Shown here piece by piece: positions 57,700-64,000 of a stretch of DNA of 64,000 nucleotides. The translations under genes were made by a program, and so were the position numbers. This stretch comes from DATFQI01 sp963816955 (GTDB taxonomy: Bacteria; Actinomycetota; Thermoleophilia; Solirubrobacterales; Solirubrobacteraceae). The notes beneath the pieces were generated by a model. That model was not told the DNA's origin, made no database searches, and was given only the letters and a program-made list of their open reading frames with translations. Position 1 is the stretch's first letter, and each line of letters opens with the position of its first letter. The stretch is taken from contig CAWFME010000001.1 in assembly GCA_963816955.1 (NCBI GenBank), positions 62,001 through 126,000 on the forward strand, given 5' to 3'.

Positions 57700-59216
57700 G
57701 CGGCCGCGGCCAAGGCGGCAGTCTCGAGGCGGAGGGCTGCGGCGAGGGTGATGTGCTCCGGGCCGACGTGGGGGCTGTCGTCGAGGTCGGCGAGGGTGCG
57801 GGCGACACGCAGGACCCGGCCGTTGCCGCGTGCCGAGAGCCGGTGGCGGTCGTGAAGCTCGTAGAGCAGGCGGAGGGCGCTCGGGGTCGCGTCAGCCTGC
57901 TCGCGCAGCAGCCGCGCGGGCATCTGGGCGTTGCAGGTGAGGCCGTGATGGCCGAGGCGGGCCGCCTGGCGCTCGCGGGCGGCGACGACGCGCTCGCGGA
58001 CCGCCGAGGACGACGGGGCCTGCTCGTCGCGCAGCGCGCCCGAGGCGGGGCGGCCGACGGCGACGAGCACGTCGATGCGGTCCAGCAGCGGCCCGGACAG
58101 GCGGCGGTGGTGGCGCGCGAGGTCGGCGGTGCTGCAGGTGCAGTCGTCGCCGCCGAGGCCGCACGGGCACGGGTTGGAGGCGGCCACGAGCATGAAGCGG
58201 GTCGGGAACGCCATCACCTTCTGGCCGCGCACGATCGTGACGTGGCCGTCCTCGAGCGGCTGGCGCAGCGCCTCCAGCGACGGGCGCGCGAACTCCGAGA
58301 GCTCGTCGAGGAACAGCACGCCGCGATGGGCGAGGGTCGCCTCGCCCGGCGCCGGCTGGGAGCCGCCGCCGACCAGGCCCGACGCCGAGATCGTGTGGTG
58401 CGGGGCGCGGAACGGCCGCCTCGTGACCAGCCCGCCACCGTGGTGAGCCCCGCCGACCGACTGGATCCGCGTCACCTCGATCGCCTCGGCCGCCGTCATC
58501 GGCGGCAGGATCGACGGCAGGCGACGCGCGAGCATCGTCTTGCCGGTCCCGGGCGGGCCGTGCAGGTAGAGGTTGTGGCCGCCCGCGGCGGCGACCTCGA
58601 GCGCCGGGATGAGCCCGTTGTGCCCGCGCACGTCCGCGAGGTCCAGCGGCGGCGGCACGTGCGGCTCCGCGGGCGCGAGGTCGGCCGGCACGGGCGCCTG
58701 CGCCTCGCCCCGCAGAAATGCGATCGCCTCCTCGAGGGTCGCGGCGGCGAGCACCTCGAGCTCGTGCACGAGCGCCGCTTCGGCCGCCACGCCGCTCGGG
58801 ACGAGCAGGCGGCGCAGGCCGTGACGGCGGGCGCCCTCGGCGATCGCCAGCGTGCCGCGGACCGCGCGCAACTCGCCGTTGAGCGCGAGCTCGCCGATCA
58901 CCGCGCAGCCCTCGAGGTCGTCCGCGCCCAGCTCCTCTCCCGCCACGAGCAGCGCGACGGCGAGCGGCAGATCGAAGCCCGGCCCGATCTTGCGCAGGTC
59001 GGCCGGCGCCAGGTTGACCGTGATGCGCCCGCCCGGGAAGACGAAGCCCGAGTTCACCAGCGCCGCGCGCACCCGCTCGCGCGCCTCGCGCACGGCCTTG
59101 TCGGCCAGGCCGACGACCGTGAACGCCGGCAGCCCCTTCGCGCGGATGTCGGCCTCGACCCACACGCGGCGGCTGGCCACGCCGTCGACCGCGAACGTGC
59201 TCACGCGCGCGATCAC
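57696..59216 (-). CDS. comM: ComM/YifB-type Mg-chelatase-like AAA+ ATPase
   Basis: 506 residues from GTG/ATG start at 59216. N-terminal Lon-substrate-like region (residues 1-170, VWVEADIRAKGLPAFTVVGLADKAVRE), then AAA+: Walker A HGPPGTGKTMLARRLP, Walker B GVLFLDELSEF, and a cysteine-containing zinc-like insert NPCPCGLGGDDCTCS. C-terminal YELHDRHRLSARGNGRVLRVARTLADLD. ComM is a hexameric branch-migration helicase in natural transformation. Confidence 0.94.
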   Translation of the reverse strand: MIARVSTFAVDGVASRRVWVEADIRAKGLPAFTVVGLADKAVREARERVRAALVNSGFVFPGGRITVNLAPADLRKIGPGFDLPLAVALLVAGEELGADDLEGCAVIGELALNGELRAVRGTLAIAEGARRHGLRRLLVPSGVAAEAALVHELEVLAAATLEEAIAFLRGEAQAPVPADLAPAEPHVPPPLDLADVRGHNGLIPALEVAAAGGHNLYLHGPPGTGKTMLARRLPSILPPMTAAEAIEVTRIQSVGGAHHGGGLVTRRPFRAPHHTISASGLVGGGSQPAPGEATLAHRGVLFLDELSEFARPSLEALRQPLEDGHVTIVRGQKVMAFPTRFMLVAASNPCPCGLGGDDCTCSTADLARHHRRLSGPLLDRIDVLVAVGRPASGALRDEQAPSSSAVRERVVAARERQAARLGHHGLTCNAQMPARLLREQADATPSALRLLYELHDRHRLSARGNGRVLRVARTLADLDDSPHVGPEHITLAAALRLETAALAAAA

Positions 59217-59219
59217 GGC

Positions 59220-59585
59220 TCAGAACGCGCTCTCGACGTGATCGAGCCGCACCAGCCCGTCGTCGCGGTCCACGAGCACGCCGATCGCGTCGAAGCGCAG
59301 CTCCTCGTGCCACGGGCGGTCCGACGGCTCGCTCAGCCAGTGCGCCGCGATCTTCCGGACCTGCGACTGCTTGGCCCCGTGCAGGCTGTCGAACGGCTCA
59401 CCCGAGCCGAGCCGCCGCGTCTTGACCTCGCAGAACACGAGCGTGTGCCCGTCCGAGAGCACGAGGTCGAGCTCGCCGAAGCGCGTCTTGTGGTTCTGGG
59501 CCAGGACGGAGAAGCCAAGCCGCGCGAAGTGCTCCGCGGCGAGCTGCTCCCCCAATCGGCCGAGGTGCTGGCGGTGGCTCTGCAT
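59220..59585 (-). CDS. YraN (UPF0102) family endonuclease-like protein
   Basis: 121 residues from ATG 59585. The restriction-endonuclease-like core is present: LGEQLAAEHFARLGFSVLAQN, GELDLVLSDGHTLVFCEVKTRR with the metal-binding E, D and ExK, and QVRKIAAHWL. Function in vivo is not settled. It lies 3 bp before comM in the operon, as in many actinobacteria and firmicutes. Confidence 0.92.
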   Translation of the reverse strand: MQSHRQHLGRLGEQLAAEHFARLGFSVLAQNHKTRFGELDLVLSDGHTLVFCEVKTRRLGSGEPFDSLHGAKQSQVRKIAAHWLSEPSDRPWHEELRFDAIGVLVDRDDGLVRLDHVESAF

Positions 59586-59621
59586 GCCCGCGGACGCTAG
59601 GTCCGGAGCCAGAACGAGTCA

Positions 59622-59646
59622 GCACGCTTCGGTGACGAAAGCGTGC
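59622..59646 (-). terminator. Hairpin between USP and the yraN operon
   Basis: GCACGCTT (59622-59629) pairs with AAGCGTGC (59639-59646), with further partial pairing of CG/CG inside. It follows the USP stop on the minus strand. Confidence 0.6.
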
Positions 59647-59661
59647 CGTGATCGCGACGAT

Positions 59662-60090
59662 TCAGTCCTCGCGGACGATCAACAGGCTGCGCGGCGGGTG
59701 GTGGGCGAGCTTGCCCGCCACGCTGCCGAGCGTGAAGCGGGTGCCGCCCCCGGGGTTGCCGCGCGCGCCGACCACGACCATGCCGGCGTTCTGCTCGTCG
59801 GCCACGTCGGCGATCACGTGCGCCGGGTCGCCCTCGCGCGCGTGCTTCTCGACCGTGAACCCCGCCTCCGCGAAGCGGCGCTCGTCGCGGGCGAGCACGT
59901 CCATCGCCACCCCGCGCATGTCGACCGTGTCGGTGCGGGCGGTCATGCCGAGGCGCTCGAGCGTGGTGCGGCCGGGATAGGCGGCTACGAGGTGCACCGT
60001 GGCACCGGAGCCGCCGGCGAGCTCGAGAACCTTGCGGATGGCGGCCTCGGCCCCCTCCGAGCCGTCGGTGCCGACGACGATCGCGTCCAT
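59662..60090 (-). CDS. Universal stress protein (UspA family)
   Basis: 142 residues from ATG 60090. MDAIVVGTDGSEGAEAAI with the N-terminal strand and Asp, DVLARDERRFAEAGFTVE, and the ATP-binding VVGARGNPGGGTRFTLGSVAGKLAHHPP, which has the G-x2-G-x9-G-(S/T) pattern. It is a single-domain cytosolic ATP-binding USP. Upstream gene on the strand is the carbonic anhydrase, with a 32-bp gap. Confidence 0.94.
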   Translation of the reverse strand: MDAIVVGTDGSEGAEAAIRKVLELAGGSGATVHLVAAYPGRTTLERLGMTARTDTVDMRGVAMDVLARDERRFAEAGFTVEKHAREGDPAHVIADVADEQNAGMVVVGARGNPGGGTRFTLGSVAGKLAHHPPRSLLIVRED

Positions 60091-60122
60091 GGGTCGAGCC
60101 TAGTGGAGCGGAGAGCGCGCGG

Positions 60123-60569
60123 CTAGACCGGGGTCAGCGAGCCCGTGACGACGTCGTACATGAAGGCGTCGACCGCAAAGCCGTCCGGCATCACGTTGCG
60201 GATGCGGCGCGCGCCGTCGGCCATCGCGGCGGAGGCGGCGGCGTCGGAGCCGTGGCCGGCGCAGTCCGTGTGGCCCATGAGCACGGCGCGGCGGACGCCG
60301 AGGAGGGACTCGGCGGCGTGCAGCGATCGCAGCACGTCGTCGCTGACCGTCGCGCCCGCGTTGCGGATGACGTTCGCGTCGCCCAGCGAGAGGCCGAGCA
60401 CCCCGAGCGGGTCGATCCGCGCGTCCATGCAGGTGATGACCGCGAGGCCGCGCGCGGGCTCCTTGCGCGACGGCGGCGCCGGCGCGGCCTCGGGCGCGGC
60501 GGGCGCCACCGGCGCGGCGACATTCGGGTCGAGCCGCGTCGACCCGAACGGCTCCCAGCTCCCGGACAC
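60123..60569 (-). CDS. Beta-carbonic anhydrase
   Basis: 148 residues from GTG 60569, 12 nt downstream of the rnhB stop. Zinc site C47-x-D49-x-R51 in ITCMDARIDPL, H100 and C103 in MGHTDCAGHG, and the NAGATV strand. This is a small beta-CA of the actinobacterial (Rv1284-like) type. N-terminal 36 residues are Pro/Ala-rich and not part of the fold; a later start is possible. It interconverts CO2 and bicarbonate in the cytosol, and sits as last gene of the rpsP operon. Confidence 0.9.
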   Translation of the reverse strand: MSGSWEPFGSTRLDPNVAAPVAPAAPEAAPAPPSRKEPARGLAVITCMDARIDPLGVLGLSLGDANVIRNAGATVSDDVLRSLHAAESLLGVRRAVLMGHTDCAGHGSDAAASAAMADGARRIRNVMPDGFAVDAFMYDVVTGSLTPV

Positions 60570-60580
60570 CTCAGGAGCCC

Positions 60581-61240
60581 CTACAGGGCGAGCTGCTGGT
60601 AGGCCATCGACTGGAACGACATCCGGTGCAGCGGCGAGACGCCCTGGCGCTCGATCGCCGCCCGGTGCTCCGGCGTCGAGTAGCCGACGTGCGTGGCGAA
60701 CTCCCAGCCCGGATAGCGCTCCTCCATGCGGACCATGAAGCGGTCGCGCGTGACCTTGGCGATCACCGACGCCGCCGCGATCGCGGCGCTCGTGGCGTCG
60801 CCGCCCACGACCGGCCGCTGGTCGAACCCCGTGTCGGGCACCGGGAAGCCGTCCGACAGGCACAGGCAGCCGTCCACCCCCACCCGCCGCAGCATGTCGC
60901 TCAACGCCGCGAGGTTGGTCTTGTGCAGCCCCCGCTCGTCGATCCCGCGCACGCAGCGCGACGTCACGGCGACCGCGGTGGCCGCCCGCAGCACGCGCGG
61001 GTACAGCGTCTCGCGCATCTCCATCGTGTGCTGCTTGGAGTCGTTCAGAGCCGACAGCGAGCGCAGGTCCGTCAGCGTCAGCGTCTCGTAGTCGAACAGC
61101 ACCGCCGCCGCGACCAACGGCCCGGCCAGGCACCCGCGCCCGGCCTCGTCGGCGCCGGCCACGAAGCGCGTGCCGAGGCCGCGGTCGTACCGGAACAGCC
61201 TGCTGCCGCTGGACCGTCGCCTTCGACGGGCCCGCCGCAT
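60581..61240 (-). CDS. rnhB: Ribonuclease HII
   Basis: 219 residues from ATG 61240, 4 nt after the lepB stop. Catalytic residues are D31 and E32 in GADEAGRGCLAG, D130 in CLSDGFPVPD and D166 in AKVTRDRF. It removes ribonucleotides from RNA-DNA hybrids and DNA. Note that the window also has an RNase HI-like domain in the TDO fusion. Confidence 0.95.
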   Translation of the reverse strand: MRRARRRRRSSGSRLFRYDRGLGTRFVAGADEAGRGCLAGPLVAAAVLFDYETLTLTDLRSLSALNDSKQHTMEMRETLYPRVLRAATAVAVTSRCVRGIDERGLHKTNLAALSDMLRRVGVDGCLCLSDGFPVPDTGFDQRPVVGGDATSAAIAAASVIAKVTRDRFMVRMEERYPGWEFATHVGYSTPEHRAAIERQGVSPLHRMSFQSMAYQQLAL

Positions 61241-61244
61241 CGCC

Positions 61245-61859
61245 CTAGAGGAGCCCGATCCGCTTGGGAGGCCAGTAGGTGGAGAAGGCTTCGCCGATGA
61301 TCCACTTTCTGGGTACGGGTCCCCAGAACCGGCTGTCGTCGGAGCTGCCACGGTTGTCGCCCATCATGAAGTAGTGGTCGGCCGGAATCTTGATCTCGCG
61401 CGGGAGATCGCAGGCCTCACCCCCACCGCATGGCTCCGTGAAGGTCTCCTTCTGGCGCTTGCCGTTCAGGACCACGTGGCCGTCGCGGATCGCGATCCGG
61501 TCACCCGGACCCGCCACGACGCGCTTGATGAAGTTGACGTCGGCGCGCTGGCTGGTGGGCGTCGCGCACGCCTGGCTGGGCGGCGGAGGGCCGCCCCCGC
61601 ACTCGTTGGACTGCTCCGCGCCGGCCGGCGGGTGGAAGACGACGACGTCGCCCACCTTCGGGTCGGAGAAGCGCGCGCCGATCCGGTTGACCAGCACGCG
61701 CTGGCCGACCTCGAGCGTCGGGACCATCGACTCCGACGGGATCCGGTAGGGCTTGACGAGGAACGCCTGGATGCCGAGCGCCAGCCCGAGGGCGACGACG
61801 ACGATCAGGACGAGCTCGAGGAGCGAGCCGCCGGCTGAGCTCTTGGGCTTGGTGGCCAC
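61245..61859 (-). CDS. lepB: Signal peptidase I
   Basis: 204 residues from ATG 61859. TM at about 13-32. S44 in IPSESMVPTL is the nucleophile, K112 in FIKRVVAGPGD the base, and box E is MMGDNRGSSDDSRFWG. A short insertion with three cysteines (NECGGG, QAC and EPCGGGEAC) lies before and after box D. It cleaves signal peptides outside the membrane. Confidence 0.95.
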   Translation of the reverse strand: MATKPKSSAGGSLLELVLIVVVALGLALGIQAFLVKPYRIPSESMVPTLEVGQRVLVNRIGARFSDPKVGDVVVFHPPAGAEQSNECGGGPPPPSQACATPTSQRADVNFIKRVVAGPGDRIAIRDGHVVLNGKRQKETFTEPCGGGEACDLPREIKIPADHYFMMGDNRGSSDDSRFWGPVPRKWIIGEAFSTYWPPKRIGLL

Positions 61860-61883
61860 CGGGCGCCCGCGCCTCTCGCGGAC

Positions 61884-62447
61884 TCAGCCGCGGTCTTCGG
61901 CGGCTTCGGCGTCCTCGGCCGGAGCCTCGTCGGGCGCGTCGGCCGAGTCCTCGGCGGCCGTCTCATCGACGGGAGCGTCGAGATCGGCCTCCTCCAGCGC
62001 CTGCGCGTCGACGGCGTCGCCGGGCACCTCGGAGTCCTGCGCCGCCGCGGCCTCGGCCGCGGGATCGTGCAGCAGGCCGGCCTCGACGACCTCCTCCGGG
62101 CCGATGTAGCGGCGCTCGCGGACGCGGGCGCGCTTGCCGACACGGCCGCGCAGGTAGTAGAGCTTGGCCCGGCGCACGTCGCCGCGGGCGGCGACCTCGA
62201 TGCGCTCGATCTTCGGGGAGTGCACGGGGAACGTGCGCTCCACGCCGACGCCGAAGGACTGCTTGCGGACCGTGAAGGTCTCGCGCACGCCCTCGCCCTG
62301 GCGCTTGATGACGACGCCCTCGAAGACCTGCGTACGGCGACGCGTGCCCTCGATGACCTGGAAGTGGACCTTGACGCGGTCCCCAGCCGCAAAGCGGGGG
62401 ACGCGGCGCAGCTGTGCGCGCTCGAGGCTGTCGATGACGGTGCTCAT
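61884..62447 (-). CDS. rplS: Ribosomal protein L19 with long acidic tail
   Basis: 187 residues from ATG 62447. Residues 1-115 are a normal L19 (FAAGDRVKVHFQVIEGTRRRTQVFEG, FPVHSPKIERIEV, LYYLRGRVGKRARVRE). The last 70 residues are Ala/Glu/Asp repeats (EAAEDRG at the end) with no fold; bacterial L19 is usually about 115-120 residues. Such a tail has been seen in some actinobacteria. No Shine-Dalgarno is visible at the ATG (GGCTCTTTTTTCGCC upstream). Confidence 0.94.
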   Translation of the reverse strand: MSTVIDSLERAQLRRVPRFAAGDRVKVHFQVIEGTRRRTQVFEGVVIKRQGEGVRETFTVRKQSFGVGVERTFPVHSPKIERIEVAARGDVRRAKLYYLRGRVGKRARVRERRYIGPEEVVEAGLLHDPAAEAAAAQDSEVPGDAVDAQALEEADLDAPVDETAAEDSADAPDEAPAEDAEAAEDRG

Positions 62448-62451
62448 GGCG

Positions 62452-62485
62452 AAAAAAGAGCCGCGAGCCAGGAGGGGCGCCGCGG
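62452..62485 (-). terminator. Weak hairpin plus T-run between trmD and rplS
   Basis: On the minus strand CCGCG and CGCGG arms (62481-62485 and 62461-62465) are followed by CTCTTTTTTC just before the rplS ATG. A terminator or attenuator that tunes rplS is possible but the stem is short. Confidence 0.3.
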
Positions 62486-62511
62486 AACGGGCATGGATGG
62501 TAGCGAACAGG

Positions 62512-63180
62512 CTAGGCCCGTCGGCGGCTCTGTTCCAGCCGCCACTGACGGATCTTCTCATGATGGCCCGAGAGCAGGACCTCGGGCACGGCCCAGCCGC
62601 GCCAGTCCGCCGGGCGCGTGTAGTGCGGGTACTCGGGAGCACCCTCGAGGGCGGCGCTGAAGGACTCCTCGAGCGCCGACTCCTCGTGCCCGAGCGCCCC
62701 GGGGAGCTTGCGCAGGACCGTGTCGAGCACGACCATCGCCGCCAGCTCGCCGCCCGCGAGCACGTAGCGCCCGATCGAGACCTCGTCGGTGCAGAAGTGG
62801 TCGATGATCCGCTGGTCGAAGCCCTCGTAGCGGCCGCACAGCAGCGTCAGAGCCGGCTCGGCGGCCAGCTCGGAGGCGAGCGCGTCGTCGAGCAGCCGCC
62901 CGGCCGGGGTGAGGGCGATCACGCGGCGCGCGGAGCGCAGCTCCACGGGGTCGACGTCGTAGCGCGCCCGTAGCGCCCGCTCCATCACGTCGACCCGCAG
63001 CACCATCCCGGCGCCGCCGCCGAACGGCGTGTCGTCGACCGCGCCGCCGCTGAGGTCGGTCGTCGCCCGCGGGTCGACGCACTCGAGCGCGTGCCCCAGC
63101 GCCAGCGCGTTGGTCACGTGCCGCTGCGAGCGGTACCAGTCGAACCACTGCGGGAACAGCGTGAAGACGTCAGCGTCCAT
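62512..63180 (-). CDS. trmD: tRNA (guanine-37-N1) methyltransferase
   Basis: 222 residues from ATG 63180 (MDADVFTLFPQWFDWY). SPOUT knot: LCGRYEGFDQRIIDHF and VSIGRYVLAGGELAAMVVLDTVLRKLPG, GWAVPEVLLSGHH, all diagnostic. It methylates G37 of tRNAs to prevent frameshifts. It overlaps rimM by 11 bp. Interestingly, GHALECVDPRATTDLSGG has a normal arrangement so the enzyme appears intact. Confidence 0.96.
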   Translation of the reverse strand: MDADVFTLFPQWFDWYRSQRHVTNALALGHALECVDPRATTDLSGGAVDDTPFGGGAGMVLRVDVMERALRARYDVDPVELRSARRVIALTPAGRLLDDALASELAAEPALTLLCGRYEGFDQRIIDHFCTDEVSIGRYVLAGGELAAMVVLDTVLRKLPGALGHEESALEESFSAALEGAPEYPHYTRPADWRGWAVPEVLLSGHHEKIRQWRLEQSRRRA

Positions 63181-63631
63181 CGACGAACCCCAGGTCGACA
63201 TCGATGCGCCGGTCCTCGAGGTCGATCGAGCGGATCGCGTCGCGCACGAGCGGGATCAGGCGATCGCCGACCTCCAGCACCTCGCAGGAGGGCAGCGCGA
63301 TCATCTTGGAGACCACCCCGACCTCGACCTCCCCGTCGAACACGCGGCAGCCTTCGATGTCGTGCGCCCAGAACTCGCCGTCGGCCAGCGGCGGCGCCTC
63401 GGCGACCGTCACGCGCAGCTCCGAGCCCCGCAGCGCCTCGGCCTCCTCACGCGTGCCGCAGCCATCGATGCGCAGGATCGGCTTCGCGGGCGTGCCGTCG
63501 TGGCGCGTCAGCGTGACGCGCCGCCCGCCCAGCAGCAGCTCCTCGCGGCCGGCGAGCAGCTCCGGGTCGCCGCGGACGACGTGGAAGGAGCCGTCGAGCC
63601 CGTGCGGCCGGCCGACGTAGCCGGCCAGCAG
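63170..63631 (-). CDS. rimM: 16S rRNA processing protein RimM
   Basis: About 153 residues. The fold is clear: LLAGYVGRPHGLDGSFHV, then the PRC-barrel part EFWAHDIEGCRVFDGEVEVGVV and IPLVRDAIRSIDLEDRRIDVD. There is no ATG, GTG or TTG near the expected start. The first codon of the conserved start (CTG at 63631) lies 4 nt downstream of the khpA TGA. Either a rare CTG start with translational coupling or a local sequence error is implied. It binds the 30S subunit during maturation. Confidence 0.85.
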   Translation of the reverse strand: MLAGYVGRPHGLDGSFHVVRGDPELLAGREELLLGGRRVTLTRHDGTPAKPILRIDGCGTREEAEALRGSELRVTVAEAPPLADGEFWAHDIEGCRVFDGEVEVGVVSKMIALPSCEVLEVGDRLIPLVRDAIRSIDLEDRRIDVDLGFVDGR

Positions 63632-63635
63632 CGTC

Positions 63636-63869
63636 TCAGTCGACGATGTCGACGAGGACGCGGCGGTTGTCCTTGACCGCCGCAGCCTTGACCACGGTGC
63701 GGAGCGCTTGCGCGGTGCGTCCCCCGCGCCCGATGACCTGGCCGTAGTCATCGTCGGCCACCGAGAGCTCGAGCACGAGCGTGCCGTCGTCCTCCTCGAA
63801 CTGCTCCACCTCGACGCGGTCGGGCTGGTCGACCAGCGCCCGCGCCAGGTACACGAGCAGCTCGCGCAT
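63636..63869 (-). CDS. khpA: KhpA-type KH-domain RNA-binding protein
   Basis: 77 residues from ATG 63869, starting one base after the rpsP stop codon. MRELLVYLARALVDQPDRV, then the KH core with GxxG loop in GQVIGRGGRTAQALRTVV. The family (YlqC) forms a dimer with KhpB and affects cell length and translation. Position between rpsP and rimM is the conserved one. Confidence 0.94.
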   Translation of the reverse strand: MRELLVYLARALVDQPDRVEVEQFEEDDGTLVLELSVADDDYGQVIGRGGRTAQALRTVVKAAAVKDNRRVLVDIVD

Positions 63870-64000
63870 CTACCGCGGGAAGTCGATGCCCTGGATCTTG
63901 AGCAGCTTGCGGACCGTGTCCGACGGCTGCGCGCCACGGGAGAGCCACAGCTTCACGCGCTCCTCGTCGAGCACGACCGTCGACGGGTCGGTCTGGGCGT
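63870..64000 (-). CDS. rpsP: Ribosomal protein S16, 3' part
   Basis: Only the last 43 codons are in the window; the gene starts beyond the right edge. TAG is at 63870-63872. The visible protein (VVLDEERVKLWLSRGAQPSD, then VRKLLKIQG and DFPR) is the S16 C-terminus: VKxWLSxGAQPTDTVRxLLK. It heads the rpsP-khpA-rimM-trmD-rplS operon. Confidence 0.93.
   Translation of the reverse strand, partial: AQTDPSTVVLDEERVKLWLSRGAQPSDTVRKLLKIQGIDFPR

Overview
The window is a very GC-rich bacterial chromosome segment with dense, often overlapping genes, frequent GTG starts and both leaderless-looking and Shine-Dalgarno starts. Gene content points to a deep-branching actinobacterium of the Thermoleophilia / Solirubrobacterales type. 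Evidence includes a WhiG/FliA-type sigma factor, a deazaflavin(F420)-type nitroreductase, PD40 and Vgb-like secreted proteins, a secreted protein with the FecR-like C-terminal domain I associate with Solirubrobacter and Conexibacter, an EF-G2 paralogue and MreB. The taxonomic call is an inference from gene families; no rRNA gene is present.

Layout. 0-6 kb: a broken, possibly effector-like gene at the left edge, tRNA-Val, an aldo/keto reductase, tRNA-Cys, a DHFR-like reductase, and a helical protein with the GNQA-type motif of extracellular contractile injection system (eCIS) cargo. 6-16 kb: a small FHA protein, an epimerase, FtsH, a class-III aminotransferase with a phosphoesterase, and a TetR regulator divergent from a polytopic membrane protein with two TTAC-N5-GTAA sites between them. 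16-18 kb: tRNA-Gly with a terminator, followed by two gene relics. 18-24.4 kb: oxidoreductases, then a copper operon on the minus strand (double cupredoxin, two-domain multicopper oxidase, third cupredoxin broken by frameshifts). 24.4-30 kb: glucan phosphorylase and secreted proteins. 29.6-33 kb: two acyl-CoA dehydrogenases and an SDR whose catalytic lysine is glutamine, facing a MarR regulator across a palindromic operator region. 33-38 kb: PRC-barrel protein, MreB behind a small gene carrying a perfect LexA-type SOS box, an ArsR/AHSA1 pair with an operator over the start codon, and an inverted pair of 32-bp repeats. 38-45 kb: an RNase HI-tryptophan 2,3-dioxygenase fusion, EF-G2, sigma factor, and a tyrosine-recombinase remnant. 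44-56 kb: L,D-transpeptidase, an epimerase/acyltransferase/HAD operon, a Vgb-like secreted protein coupled to a CHASE2-HD-GYP protein, IlvD and ThiD. 56-64 kb: dprA-comM-yraN, then the canonical rpsP-khpA-rimM-trmD-rplS-lepB-rnhB translation/export operon ending in a carbonic anhydrase.

A recurring feature is that several otherwise intact genes change frame once or more (about 0.3, 21.5-22.0, 28.46, 33.59 and 40.37 kb). Except for the first, each is explained by single extra bases, often in C/G runs. This may be assembly error or recent decay, and affects how those genes should be read.

The most unusual items are the RNase H-TDO fusion, the SOS-box operon containing mreB, the start-codon-embedding inverted repeats, the SDR with a YxxxQ active site, the recombinase lacking its HxxR box, and the eCIS-type cargo candidates.
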